Part shown: positions 57,309 through 64,000 of the stretch, piece after piece
Layout of the letters: every line of letters begins with the position of its first letter
Numbering within the stretch: position 1 is the stretch's first letter
Origin: Pseudomonas sp. TMP9
Lineage (GTDB): Bacteria; Pseudomonadota; Gammaproteobacteria; Pseudomonadales; Pseudomonadaceae
Direction: 5' to 3'
Assembly (NCBI RefSeq): GCF_037943105.1
Contig: NZ_CP149803.1
Coordinates: 2,584,001 to 2,648,000, forward strand
Length of the DNA: 64,000 bases
Position numbers and translations under genes: made by a program
The notes under the pieces: model-generated
The model's database searches: none
What the model was told of the DNA's origin: nothing
The model's input: only the letters and a program-made list of their open reading frames with translations

Positions 57309-58529
57309 ATGACCACCGCCCAACACCCCTTGCTTCAACTGCTCAACCGCACCAGCTTGGTGGTGCAAATTGCCATTGGCCTGGTGGCCGGCATTGCTTT
57401 AGCGCTGTTTTTTCCGCAGGCAGCCGATAGCGTCAGCTTCCTCGGCACCGTGTTTGTTTCAGCGCTGAAGGCCGTAGCGCCGGTGTTGGTGTTTGTGTTG
57501 GTGGCCGCGTCGATTGCCAACCATCAACACGGCCAGCCCACCCATATAAAACCCATTTTGTTGCTGTACCTGATCGGCACCTTCAGCGCAGCGCTGATTG
57601 CGGTGGCCGCCAGCTATGCCATGCCATCAAGCCTGACACTGGTGAGTAACAGTGCCGAACTGTCACCTCCCGGCGGCATCGGCGAAGTGTTGAAAACACT
57701 GTTGCTGAATGTGGTCGACAACCCGGTTAACGCCCTGCTTGAAGGCAACTTTATCGGCATCCTGGCATGGGCCATCGCCCTCGGTTTTGCCTTCCGCCAT
57801 GCCAACCCGAGCAGCAAGCACATGCTCGCTGACCTGTCCAATGGCGTGACCAGCATTGTAAAACTGGTGATTCGTCTGGCGCCGCTGGGAGTATTTGGCT
57901 TGGTGGCAGCAACGTTGGCTGAGTCGGGCATGAGTGCCCTGCTCGATTACCTGCACCTGTTGCTGGTGTTAGTGGGCTGCATGCTGTTTGTTGCTTTGGT
58001 CAGCAACCCGGCGATTGTCTACTTCAAGACCCGCCGCAACCCCTATCCGCTGGTGCTGATGTGCTTGCGCGAGAGCGGCCTGACGGCATTTTTCACCCGC
58101 AGCTCGGCGGCTAACATCCCGGTTAACCTGCAGCTTTGCCAACGTTTAGGCCTGCATGAGGAAACCTATTCAGTGTCGATCCCGCTGGGTGCCACTATCA
58201 ATATGGCTGGTGCTGCGATCACCATCACGGTGCTAACCCTGGCTGCTGTTAACACCTTGGGTATTGCTGTCGATCTGCCGACCGCCTTGTTACTCAGCCT
58301 CCTCGCCTCAATCAGCGCTTGCGGCGCTTCGGGTGTGGCGGGAGGCTCGCTGCTGTTGATCCCGCTGGCCTGCAGCCTGTTTGGCATTCCCAATGATGTG
58401 GCCATGCAGGTAGTGGCGGTCGGCTTTATCATCGGCATCGTGCAGGACTCCGCAGAAACTGCACTGAACTCCTCCACTGACGTGCTCTTTACCGCAGCCG
58501 CCTGCATCGCCGCCGAACAGCGCGACTAA
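57309..58529 (+). CDS. sstT: Serine/threonine:sodium symporter SstT
   Basis: SstT imports serine and threonine with sodium and belongs to the dicarboxylate/amino acid:cation symporter family. The 406-residue protein has the family's eight membrane helices and re-entrant loops: the serine-rich hairpin in [16 protein letters not shown], then [13 protein letters not shown] (equivalent to the NMDGT motif region) and [19 protein letters not shown]. The 250-bp upstream gap holds no gene; I see no clear promoter in it. The gene appears to stand alone. Confidence 0.93.
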   Translation: MTTAQHPLLQLLNRTSLVVQIAIGLVAGIALALFFPQAADSVSFLGTVFVSALKAVAPVLVFVLVAASIANHQHGQPTHIKPILLLYLIGTFSAALIAVAASYAMPSSLTLVSNSAELSPPGGIGEVLKTLLLNVVDNPVNALLEGNFIGILAWAIALGFAFRHANPSSKHMLADLSNGVTSIVKLVIRLAPLGVFGLVAATLAESGMSALLDYLHLLLVLVGCMLFVALVSNPAIVYFKTRRNPYPLVLMCLRESGLTAFFTRSSAANIPVNLQLCQRLGLHEETYSVSIPLGATINMAGAAITITVLTLAAVNTLGIAVDLPTALLLSLLASISACGASGVAGGSLLLIPLACSLFGIPNDVAMQVVAVGFIIGIVQDSAETALNSSTDVLFTAAACIAAEQRD

Positions 58530-58652
58530 CCCGCCGCCCGACGAACCCCGCCAAGCGCTGCACGTTAGTCGCCTGGCGTTTGAATAGCCGGTTGATTGCG
58601 GTAGGCTTTGCCCCTTGTTTATCCACCCTACTGTTTTTATGGAGTATTCCCC

Positions 58653-58934
58653 ATGCCTCGCGCCACTGCCCGTCACATCCTGGTTGCCAGCGAAGACAAG
58701 TGCAACGAACTGAAAACTGCCATCGAAGGCGGTGCCGACTTCGCCCAGGTGGCCAAAGACAACTCCAGCTGCCCGTCCAGCCGCAGCGGCGGTGACCTTG
58801 GCTCGTTCGGCCCAGGCCAGATGGTTAAGGAATTTGACACCGTCGTGTTCAGCGCACCGATCAACGTGGTGCAAGGCCCGGTGAAAACCCAGTTCGGTTA
58901 TCACCTGCTGGAAGTGACCAGCCGCCAGGACTGA
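58653..58934 (+). CDS. ppiC: Parvulin-type peptidyl-prolyl isomerase PpiC
   Basis: A 93-residue single-domain parvulin in the cytoplasm that isomerises Xaa-Pro bonds. It has the complete fold: ATARHILVASEDKCNEL, FAQVAKDNSSCPSSRSGGDLG, GSFGPGQMVKEFD and the closing KTQFGYHLLEVTSRQ. Start ATG 58653 has GGAG upstream and matches PpiC of E. coli in length. A hairpin follows the stop. Confidence 0.95.
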   Translation: MPRATARHILVASEDKCNELKTAIEGGADFAQVAKDNSSCPSSRSGGDLGSFGPGQMVKEFDTVVFSAPINVVQGPVKTQFGYHLLEVTSRQD

Positions 58935-58943
58935 CCCTGCCTG

Positions 58944-58982
58944 TTCGTTGGGCCGCATTGGCCCAGCGAACGCAGTCGTTTT
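58944..58982 (+). terminator. Terminator after ppiC
   Basis: TTCGTTGGGCC-GCATT-GGCCCAGCGAA, an 11-bp stem with one G-T pair, followed after ten bases by a TTTT run. It begins 10 bp after the ppiC stop. Confidence 0.55.
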
Positions 58983-59021
58983 ACGCCTCATCTGCCAGGC
59001 CTTGCGCCTGCGCAACAGTGA

Positions 59022-59049
59022 TTCCTCCCGCGCGGTAGCTCGCTATACT
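59022..59049 (+). promoter_or_regulatory. Possible promoter of the 84-residue protein gene
   Basis: A good -10 box TATACT (59044-59049) with a weak -35 TTCCTC (59022-59027) at 16 bp, ending 37 bp before the start codon. Confidence 0.4.
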
Positions 59050-59085
59050 CGCCGGCCTTTACTTCTCGCACCCGCGGATATTGCC

Positions 59086-59340
59086 ATGACCCATACCCCA
59101 GTTGCTGAACCCACACTCGCCGCCCAGCCTGTGGATAGCGCAGTGCCGGCCCCAGACACAGCTGCAGCCGTCAGCACGCCCACAAAAACCAGCGGCTTTG
59201 CCTCATTATTCGGCGCCGCCAAAGCGCTGTCTGGCCAACAGGACGATCAGCCTTGGCACCAGAAGGGCAACAAATCGGTTCATGAAAAGAAGATCGGCCC
59301 GGCGCCGAGCGGTACTCGTCGCGCCATGGGCAAGCGTTAG
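59086..59340 (+). CDS. Small conserved hypothetical protein
   Basis: An 84-residue protein, MTHTPVAEPTLAAQPVDSA..., with an Ala/Pro/Thr-rich flexible N-terminal half and a more ordered, basic C-terminal half (GFASLFGAAKALSGQQ, PWHQKGNKSVHEKKIGPAP, GTRRAMGKR). No signal peptide, membrane segment or known domain. The basic tail could bind nucleic acid or ribosomes, but that is only a guess. The ribosome site is poor. It has its own likely promoter, and the convergent EamA gene ends 15 bp beyond its stop. Confidence 0.65.
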   Translation: MTHTPVAEPTLAAQPVDSAVPAPDTAAAVSTPTKTSGFASLFGAAKALSGQQDDQPWHQKGNKSVHEKKIGPAPSGTRRAMGKR

Positions 59341-59355
59341 AACCGGCGCAGCCGC

Positions 59356-60240
59356 TTAAGCCAGCCGCGCTCGCAGGTAAGACTGCAACCAGCCGCCGCA
59401 GACGTTTAGCAGCAAACCGAGCATCACGATCAGCGCGCCCAGCAACTGCAAGTTGCTCAGGTGCTCATCCAGCAGCAATGCCGCAGACGAAATGCCCACC
59501 ACCGGCACCAGCAGCGAAAACGGCGCGACCTGACTGGCGGGATAGCGCGACAGCAAGCGACTCCACAGGCCATAGCCGAGGATGGTCGCGCCAAAGGCCA
59601 GATAGACCAGCACCAACATACTGTTGAAGTTAAAGCCGCGCAGCGCTGACTCAATGGCCTCGGGGCCTTCAAGAAACCAAGACAGCGCAAAGAACGGCAG
59701 CGGTGGCACCAAGCTGCCCCACACCACCAGCCCAATCAGGTTTACCTTGCCCAGCTTGCGCGTGACGATATTGCCCATCGCCCACATCGCGGCGGCGCAC
59801 AGCGTCAGCACAAATCCGGCCACCGTCATCAAACCATCACCCTGCGCGCCAATCAGCAGCAAGCCACCGGCGGCCACCAGCAAACCCACTAGGTTGATCA
59901 GCCGAAAGCGCTCACCCAGCAGCATTACGGCAAACAGCATGGTAAAGAACGCCTGCGACTGCAACACCAGCGAAGCCAGACCCGCCGGCATGCCAATGGT
60001 CATGGCGGAGAATAGAAACGCGAACTGCCCCAACGAGATAGTCAAGCCATAGGCCAATAGCCAGCGCAGCGGAATCTGTGGGCGCTTGATAAACAGCACC
60101 GCAGGAAACGCCGCCAAGAGAAAGCGCAGTGCGCCGAGCAGCATCGGCGGCATGCCATCAAGGCCGATCCTGATCACCACAAAATTCATGCCCCAGACGA
60201 TGATCACCACCAGGGCCAACAGTAAATCTTTGGGTTGCAT
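59356..60240 (-). CDS. EamA/DMT-family exporter
   Basis: A 294-residue protein with ten predicted membrane helices in two EamA repeats (residues about 7-130 and 145-285). It begins MQPKDLLLALVVIIVWGMNF and has FLFSAMTIGMPAGLASLVLQ in the first repeat, with PFSLLVPVVGISSAALLLDE in the second. Members export amino acids and other small metabolites; the YedA/EamA-like pattern suggests cysteine or O-acetylserine relatives, but substrate cannot be told. It is divergent from the YebC-type gene. Confidence 0.9.
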   Translation of the reverse strand: MQPKDLLLALVVIIVWGMNFVVIRIGLDGMPPMLLGALRFLLAAFPAVLFIKRPQIPLRWLLAYGLTISLGQFAFLFSAMTIGMPAGLASLVLQSQAFFTMLFAVMLLGERFRLINLVGLLVAAGGLLLIGAQGDGLMTVAGFVLTLCAAAMWAMGNIVTRKLGKVNLIGLVVWGSLVPPLPFFALSWFLEGPEAIESALRGFNFNSMLVLVYLAFGATILGYGLWSRLLSRYPASQVAPFSLLVPVVGISSAALLLDEHLSNLQLLGALIVMLGLLLNVCGGWLQSYLRARLA

Positions 60241-60432
60241 AACAGCGCCTCAACAACATGTGGCCTTATTAAAGCGGCCGGCGCGATCAAAACGCCCATA
60301 CAGCAAGTCGGTAAAGAGGCCATACAGCTCGGGGTCGATCAGCAGATTGCAGCGCCACAGGTGCCGCAGATCTCTTGAAGGGCTAGAATCGCGGCCTACT
60401 TATTTATCAATCCGCAACCACGAGACCATCCC

Positions 60433-61134
60433 ATGGGCGCCCAATGGAAAGCCAAACCTAGAGAAGCTGCCGCCAACGCCAGAGGCAAAATCTTCGGCCG
60501 ACTGGTCAAAGAAATCATGATTGCCGCCCGCACTGGTGCTGAGCCAGACCTCAACCCCAAGCTGCGCTTGGCGATTCATCAGGCAAAAAAAGCCTCGATG
60601 CCGAAGGAAACCCTCGACCGCGCAATCAAAAAAGGCGCCGGCCTGCTAGGCGATACCGTGACTTTTCACTCGGCCACCTATGAGGGCTTTGCCCCGCATC
60701 AAGTGCCGGTGATCATCGAATGCTTAACCGATAACATTAACCGCACCGTGGCAGAAATCCGCGTGCTGTTTCGCAAGGGCCAGATGGGCGCCTCCGGATC
60801 AGTAACCTGGGATTTCGACCACGTCGGCATGATCGAGGCCTCGCCAGAGGGCGACGCTGATGCCGAGTTGGCCGCGATTGAAGCAGGGGCTCAGGACTTC
60901 GAACCCACCGATGAAGGCGCCACGCTGTTTATCACTGAACCGACTGACCTCGACGCCGTTTGTCGGGCGCTGCCAGAGCATGGCTTTAGCGTCAACGCCG
61001 CGAAAATTGGCTATCTGCCGAAAAATCCGATGACCAGTCTGACCGCCGAGCAGCTGGAAGAAGTCGAAGCGTTCCTCGAGGCACTCGATGCCCATGATGA
61101 CGTGCAGAACGTCTATGTCGGGCTTTCGGGCTAA
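60433..61134 (+). CDS. YebC/PmpR-family protein, second type (YeeN-like)
   Basis: A 233-residue member of the YebC family, built of the three TACO1-like domains. It starts [20 protein letters not shown], close to the YeeN branch, while canonical YebC begins with an AGHSKW motif. Other family blocks are present: [57 protein letters not shown] and [11 protein letters not shown]. Family members act on ribosomes stalled at polyproline or as regulators. The ruvABC neighbours of canonical yebC are absent, so this is probably a paralogue with its own role. Confidence 0.9.
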   Translation: MGAQWKAKPREAAANARGKIFGRLVKEIMIAARTGAEPDLNPKLRLAIHQAKKASMPKETLDRAIKKGAGLLGDTVTFHSATYEGFAPHQVPVIIECLTDNINRTVAEIRVLFRKGQMGASGSVTWDFDHVGMIEASPEGDADAELAAIEAGAQDFEPTDEGATLFITEPTDLDAVCRALPEHGFSVNAAKIGYLPKNPMTSLTAEQLEEVEAFLEALDAHDDVQNVYVGLSG

Positions 61135-61300
61135 ACAGCAGCGCCGCCAACTGACCATGTCGGATGCCTAGCCGGTTGGCGGCGGTACACGCTTTTGTGG
61201 ATTGATCGCCACCCGCCGCGCGCAAAGCGGGTAGAATCGCCGCCCGCCGCGCCGCCAGCGCCCGGTGTTCACACGGACGGTGTCACACAGGAGTTTTACC

Positions 61301-61921
61301 GTGCACAAATTTCTCACCCTGGCCGCTTGCCTATTACTCGGCGCCTGCGCCAGCAACTCGCAGACGCGCTACCAGCACGATGTGGTAGCCAGCAACAGCC
61401 CGATGGCCAAAAGTACCCTGGAAGCCATTCATAACACCCAAGCCATCCCACTGCCGCTCAACCCCGGTCTGCTGGCGCCGCAATGGCCGATCAGTGCAGA
61501 CGAGCCGCGCCTGGACTTTGGTAGCTCGATCTCCAACTACCGGATCTTTTCCTTGCAACTGAAGCAAGGCGAACGCTACACGCTTAACGTGCACTCGCTG
61601 TGCAATGCACCCTGCCTGGGTGTCAGCAAATTCGCCCTGAAGCCGCGCGCCATGCTGCTGGATGCCTACGGCGCAGTGATTGCTGACAAGCCTTCACATG
61701 CCTCAGCCGTGGTCGGGCAGATCAGCCTAAGCTGGGAAGGTGAAGCGGCAGAAGATGGCACCTATTACCTCCTGGTGGCGGCCAATAATGACAACCTCGG
61801 TGAAACCATCGTCATCGATGATGTGTGGGTGAATAACTCGCCGCTGATGTCGGTCAAGGTTGACATGCACAGCTCGCCGTTCGGCAAGATCAGCGCATTC
61901 GCAACGCCAGCTAAAGATTGA
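61301..61921 (+). CDS. Lipoprotein with a possible MalM-like/beta-sandwich domain
   Basis: A 206-residue lipoprotein. From the GTG at 61301 (AGGAG 8 bp upstream) it reads MHKFLTLAACLLLGAC, with the lipobox L-G-A-C and acylated cysteine at residue 16. The mature part has a beta-rich domain (LDFGSSISNYRIFSLQLKQG ... AEDGTYYLLVAANND) that resembles envelope beta-sandwich modules; a distant MalM resemblance is possible. Two cysteines (in LCNAPCLG) may form a disulphide. No aspartate follows the lipid cysteine, so outer-membrane sorting is expected. An earlier in-frame ATG 61265 would spoil the signal peptide. Confidence 0.8.
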   Translation: MHKFLTLAACLLLGACASNSQTRYQHDVVASNSPMAKSTLEAIHNTQAIPLPLNPGLLAPQWPISADEPRLDFGSSISNYRIFSLQLKQGERYTLNVHSLCNAPCLGVSKFALKPRAMLLDAYGAVIADKPSHASAVVGQISLSWEGEAAEDGTYYLLVAANNDNLGETIVIDDVWVNNSPLMSVKVDMHSSPFGKISAFATPAKD

Positions 61922-61929
61922 ATAAACAG

Positions 61930-61965
61930 CTGCGAGCCGCAATGGCTCGCCGCAGGCCGTTTTTT
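61930..61965 (+). terminator. Probable terminator after the lipoprotein gene
   Basis: GCGAGCC-GCAAT-GGCTCGC (61932-61950), then CGCAGGCCG and a TTTTTT run. The T run is about nine bases from the stem, so efficiency is uncertain. Confidence 0.5.
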
Positions 61966-62081
61966 ATTGCGCCGACTCAGTCCATTTGTTGACCCTGAAC
62001 AAGGTGCTCCGCCCATAGCGCCGTAGCCTGTGCCGATAACGTTCCGAGGGTTTATCCTCTATCTGTATCGACGAGGTTTGT

Positions 62082-62408
62082 ATGAGCACCACCTCCATCA
62101 GTATCTGCGCAGCTGCCGACCAATTGCAGGGTTTTGTCGGCTTCAATGCCAAGACCGGGCGCTACATCGTGCGTTTCTCTGAAGACTCATTCGGCCTCGA
62201 TGTACTCGAGCAGAGCATCACGCCCACCTGCGAATTTGTTTGGCGCAGCATCGAGGCTGACTTAATGCACCTCGACCGCGCGCGACTGCAACTGCTGCTG
62301 GAACAGAACATCGATGACCGCCTAAATATCAGCGAACCCCTGCGCGTCTATATGCGCCGCGCGGACCTGCCGCAAATCAGCGCACAGCGTCGCCGCCTAA
62401 ACGCCTAA
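62082..62408 (+). CDS. Conserved hypothetical protein
   Basis: A 108-residue soluble protein, MSTTSISICAAADQLQGFVG..., containing FVGFNAKTGRYIVRFSEDSF, then a helical part with SIEADLMHLDRARLQLLLEQ and an Arg-rich end (VYMRRADLPQISAQRRRLNA). The first half could be a small beta domain. I recognise no named family. No signal peptide. GAGG lies 8 bp before the ATG (CGAGGTTTGT). Confidence 0.65.
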   Translation: MSTTSISICAAADQLQGFVGFNAKTGRYIVRFSEDSFGLDVLEQSITPTCEFVWRSIEADLMHLDRARLQLLLEQNIDDRLNISEPLRVYMRRADLPQISAQRRRLNA

Positions 62409-62533
62409 ACGGTTATTGGGGCCCACGCGGGTGTGGCCGAATAAGCCCCAACTTTTTCACTTACACCTTCACAGCCAACACCTGCGGCGGACTATCCTCA
62501 ACTGGCCGAACCTCATCGCCCAGGAGCCTGCCA

Positions 62534-64000
62534 ATGTTTGACGTGCTGATCAAGAACGCGCTGTTTTTCGATGGCAGCGGCGCGCCTGGCGTGCTCAGCC
62601 ACTTGGGCATCCGTGACGGCAAGTTGCAGCGCATCAGCAGTACCGCGCTGGATGAAACCGGCTGCGCTGAGGTGATTGACGCTAGCAACCGTTGGGTGAC
62701 GCCCGGCTTTATTGACATGCACACCCATTACGACGCCGAGTTGGTGGCCGCGCCGGCGCTCAAAGAGTCGGTACGTCATGGCGTGACCACGGTGATGATC
62801 GGCAGTTGCTCAATCAGCATGGTGCTGTCCAGCCCGGAGGACTGCTCCGACTTGTTCACCCGCGTCGAATCGGTGCCGCGTGAGCACGTGCTGCCGCTGC
62901 TGCAGGCGCGCAAAACGTGGAACAGTGCCGGCGAATTTACCGCCTTTCTCGATCAGCACCCGCTGGGGCCGAATATTTGCTCCTTCCTCGGCCACTCGGA
63001 CCTGCGCGTTGCGGTGCTCGGCCTGGAGCGTGCCGTCGACGCCAGTGTGCGCCCCAGCGAAAGCGAGCTGCAGCATATGGAGCGCCTACTGGAAGACGCT
63101 CTAGATGCCGGCCTGCTTGGCTTGTCGAGCATGACCAACCCGTGGGACAAGCTGGACGGCGACCGCCAGCGCTCCAAATCGTTACCGTCGGTGTATGCGC
63201 CGTGGGCTGAGTATGCGCGGCTGAACAAAATTCTCAGGCGGCGCGGGCGTATCCACCAGGGGGCACCGAACCTGGTGACTAAGTTCAATGTGCTGGCCTT
63301 TCTCTGGGACAGCATCGGCGGCTGGTGGCGCAAGCCATTGAAGACCACGCTGATCACCCTGATGGACGTCAAAGCCGACCCATGGCTGGCCCCTGTGCTC
63401 GGCCCACTGACCCGCTGGGTCAACCGCCTGACCCATGCTGACTTTCGCTGGCAAACCTTGCCAGTGCCGTTTGAAACCTACGCCGATGGCATGGAATTCG
63501 TGGTGTTCGAGGAATTCCCGGCCGGCCAAGCAGCGTTGCACCTGGCCAGCCATGACCTGCGCAGCCAGTTATTCCAAGACCCAGCCTACCGCCTGCGTTT
63601 TCGCCAGGATGTCGAGAAGAAGTTCGGCCCTCGGGTCTGGCACCGCGACTTCGATGACGCCTGGATCGTTGATTGCCCAGACGCCAGCGTGGTAGGTAAA
63701 AGCGTGGGTGAACTGGCTAAGGCTCGCAACGAACACCCGGCTGATCTGTTTCTCGATTTGCTGGTGGCGCATGGGCCGCGCCTACGCTGGCGCACCCTGA
63801 TTGCCAATCATCGCCCGGAGGTTGTGGCAAAGCTGGTGTGCGAACCCAGCACCCTCATCGGCTTTGCCGACTCCGGCGCGCACATCCGCAATATGGCGTT
63901 CTACAACTTCGGCGTGCGCCTGCTCAAACTGGTGCGTGACGCTGAACTGCGCGGCCAACCGGTGATGCCGATTGAAAAAGCCATCTGGCGCCTAACAGGT
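62534..64000 (+). CDS. N-acyl-D-amino-acid deacylase-like amidohydrolase (partial, 3' end outside window)
   Basis: A D-aminoacylase-type amidohydrolase, open for 489 codons to the window edge. It begins MFDVLIKNALFFDGSGAPG, has the metal motif FIDMHTHYDAE (H-x-H), the cysteine segment MIGSCSISM that corresponds to the metal-bridging cysteine region of D-aminoacylase, FLGHSDLR, and GFADSGAHIRN with the conserved aspartate. Family members remove acyl groups from D-amino acids or act as dihydroorotase-like hydrolases; substrate is not clear. AGGAG lies 9 bp before ATG 62534. The C-terminal part is missing. Confidence 0.88.
   Translation, partial: MFDVLIKNALFFDGSGAPGVLSHLGIRDGKLQRISSTALDETGCAEVIDASNRWVTPGFIDMHTHYDAELVAAPALKESVRHGVTTVMIGSCSISMVLSSPEDCSDLFTRVESVPREHVLPLLQARKTWNSAGEFTAFLDQHPLGPNICSFLGHSDLRVAVLGLERAVDASVRPSESELQHMERLLEDALDAGLLGLSSMTNPWDKLDGDRQRSKSLPSVYAPWAEYARLNKILRRRGRIHQGAPNLVTKFNVLAFLWDSIGGWWRKPLKTTLITLMDVKADPWLAPVLGPLTRWVNRLTHADFRWQTLPVPFETYADGMEFVVFEEFPAGQAALHLASHDLRSQLFQDPAYRLRFRQDVEKKFGPRVWHRDFDDAWIVDCPDASVVGKSVGELAKARNEHPADLFLDLLVAHGPRLRWRTLIANHRPEVVAKLVCEPSTLIGFADSGAHIRNMAFYNFGVRLLKLVRDAELRGQPVMPIEKAIWRLTG

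Noticed and set aside
1..64000. CRISPR array, tRNA, rRNA, prophage or insertion sequence
   Set aside because: No regularly spaced repeats, cloverleaf sequences, integrase or transposase genes were seen; the tandem repeats present are inside genes or are short palindromic elements.

Overview
The window is a chromosomal segment from a gamma-proteobacterium, almost certainly a Pseudomonas (sensu lato). The evidence is gene order and protein similarity: the lpxD-skp-bamA-rseP-dxr-cdsA-uppS-frr-pyrH-tsf-rpsB cluster, then map-glnD-dapC-dapD, fadD1/fadD2 with a PhaJ1-type hydratase, and cheR-cheV-flgA-flgM-flgN-flgZ all match arrangements known from that genus. The DNA is moderately GC-rich and genes are densely packed, often with 4-bp stop/start overlaps. 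I see no rRNA, tRNA, CRISPR array, insertion sequence or prophage. Gene names rest on recalled family features, not on a database search.

Layout. 1-11035 (minus strand): envelope biogenesis and translation genes, with lpxD cut by the window edge. 11324-17559 (plus): map, glnD, dapC, an ArsC-like protein and dapD, so nitrogen sensing sits beside lysine/peptidoglycan precursor synthesis. 17630-20078: a CsdA-CsdE-TcdA sulfur-transfer and tRNA t6A-cyclisation set. 20331-25426 (plus): an NdvB-like glucan synthase, dapE, rlmA and a conserved small protein. 25626-31785: fatty-acid activation (fadD1, fadD2), an alpha/beta hydrolase, phaJ1 and a DUF1993 protein. 31888-35314: metE and its divergent regulator metR.

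35489-46899 is an efflux region. A cusCBA copper/silver exporter (minus strand) is preceded by a small exported Cys/Met-rich protein. Next to it, in the opposite direction, lies a TetR regulator-adaptor-RND permease operon with a clear double operator in the TetR promoter. 47095-51613 holds chemotaxis and flagellar genes with a sigma-28 promoter before flgM and a sigma-54-like promoter before flgA. 51619-55628 (minus) is a compact four-gene unit: glutamine-synthetase-like ligase, MFS transporter and two small glycosyltransferases.

55629-64000 is a mixed region: an AT-rich intergenic stretch with a long inverted repeat, a short exported protein made mostly of EGGAE repeats, YceH, SstT, PpiC, an EamA exporter, a second YebC-type protein, a lipoprotein, two small conserved proteins, and a D-aminoacylase-like amidohydrolase cut by the right edge.

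Most of the window is core genome. The stretches most worth a second look are the EGGAE-repeat protein and its upstream region, the ligase-transporter-glycosyltransferase operon, the CusB-CusF fusion with a substituted copper-capping residue, the double TetR operator, and three dispersed inverted-repeat elements, one of which supplies the cusA stop codon.
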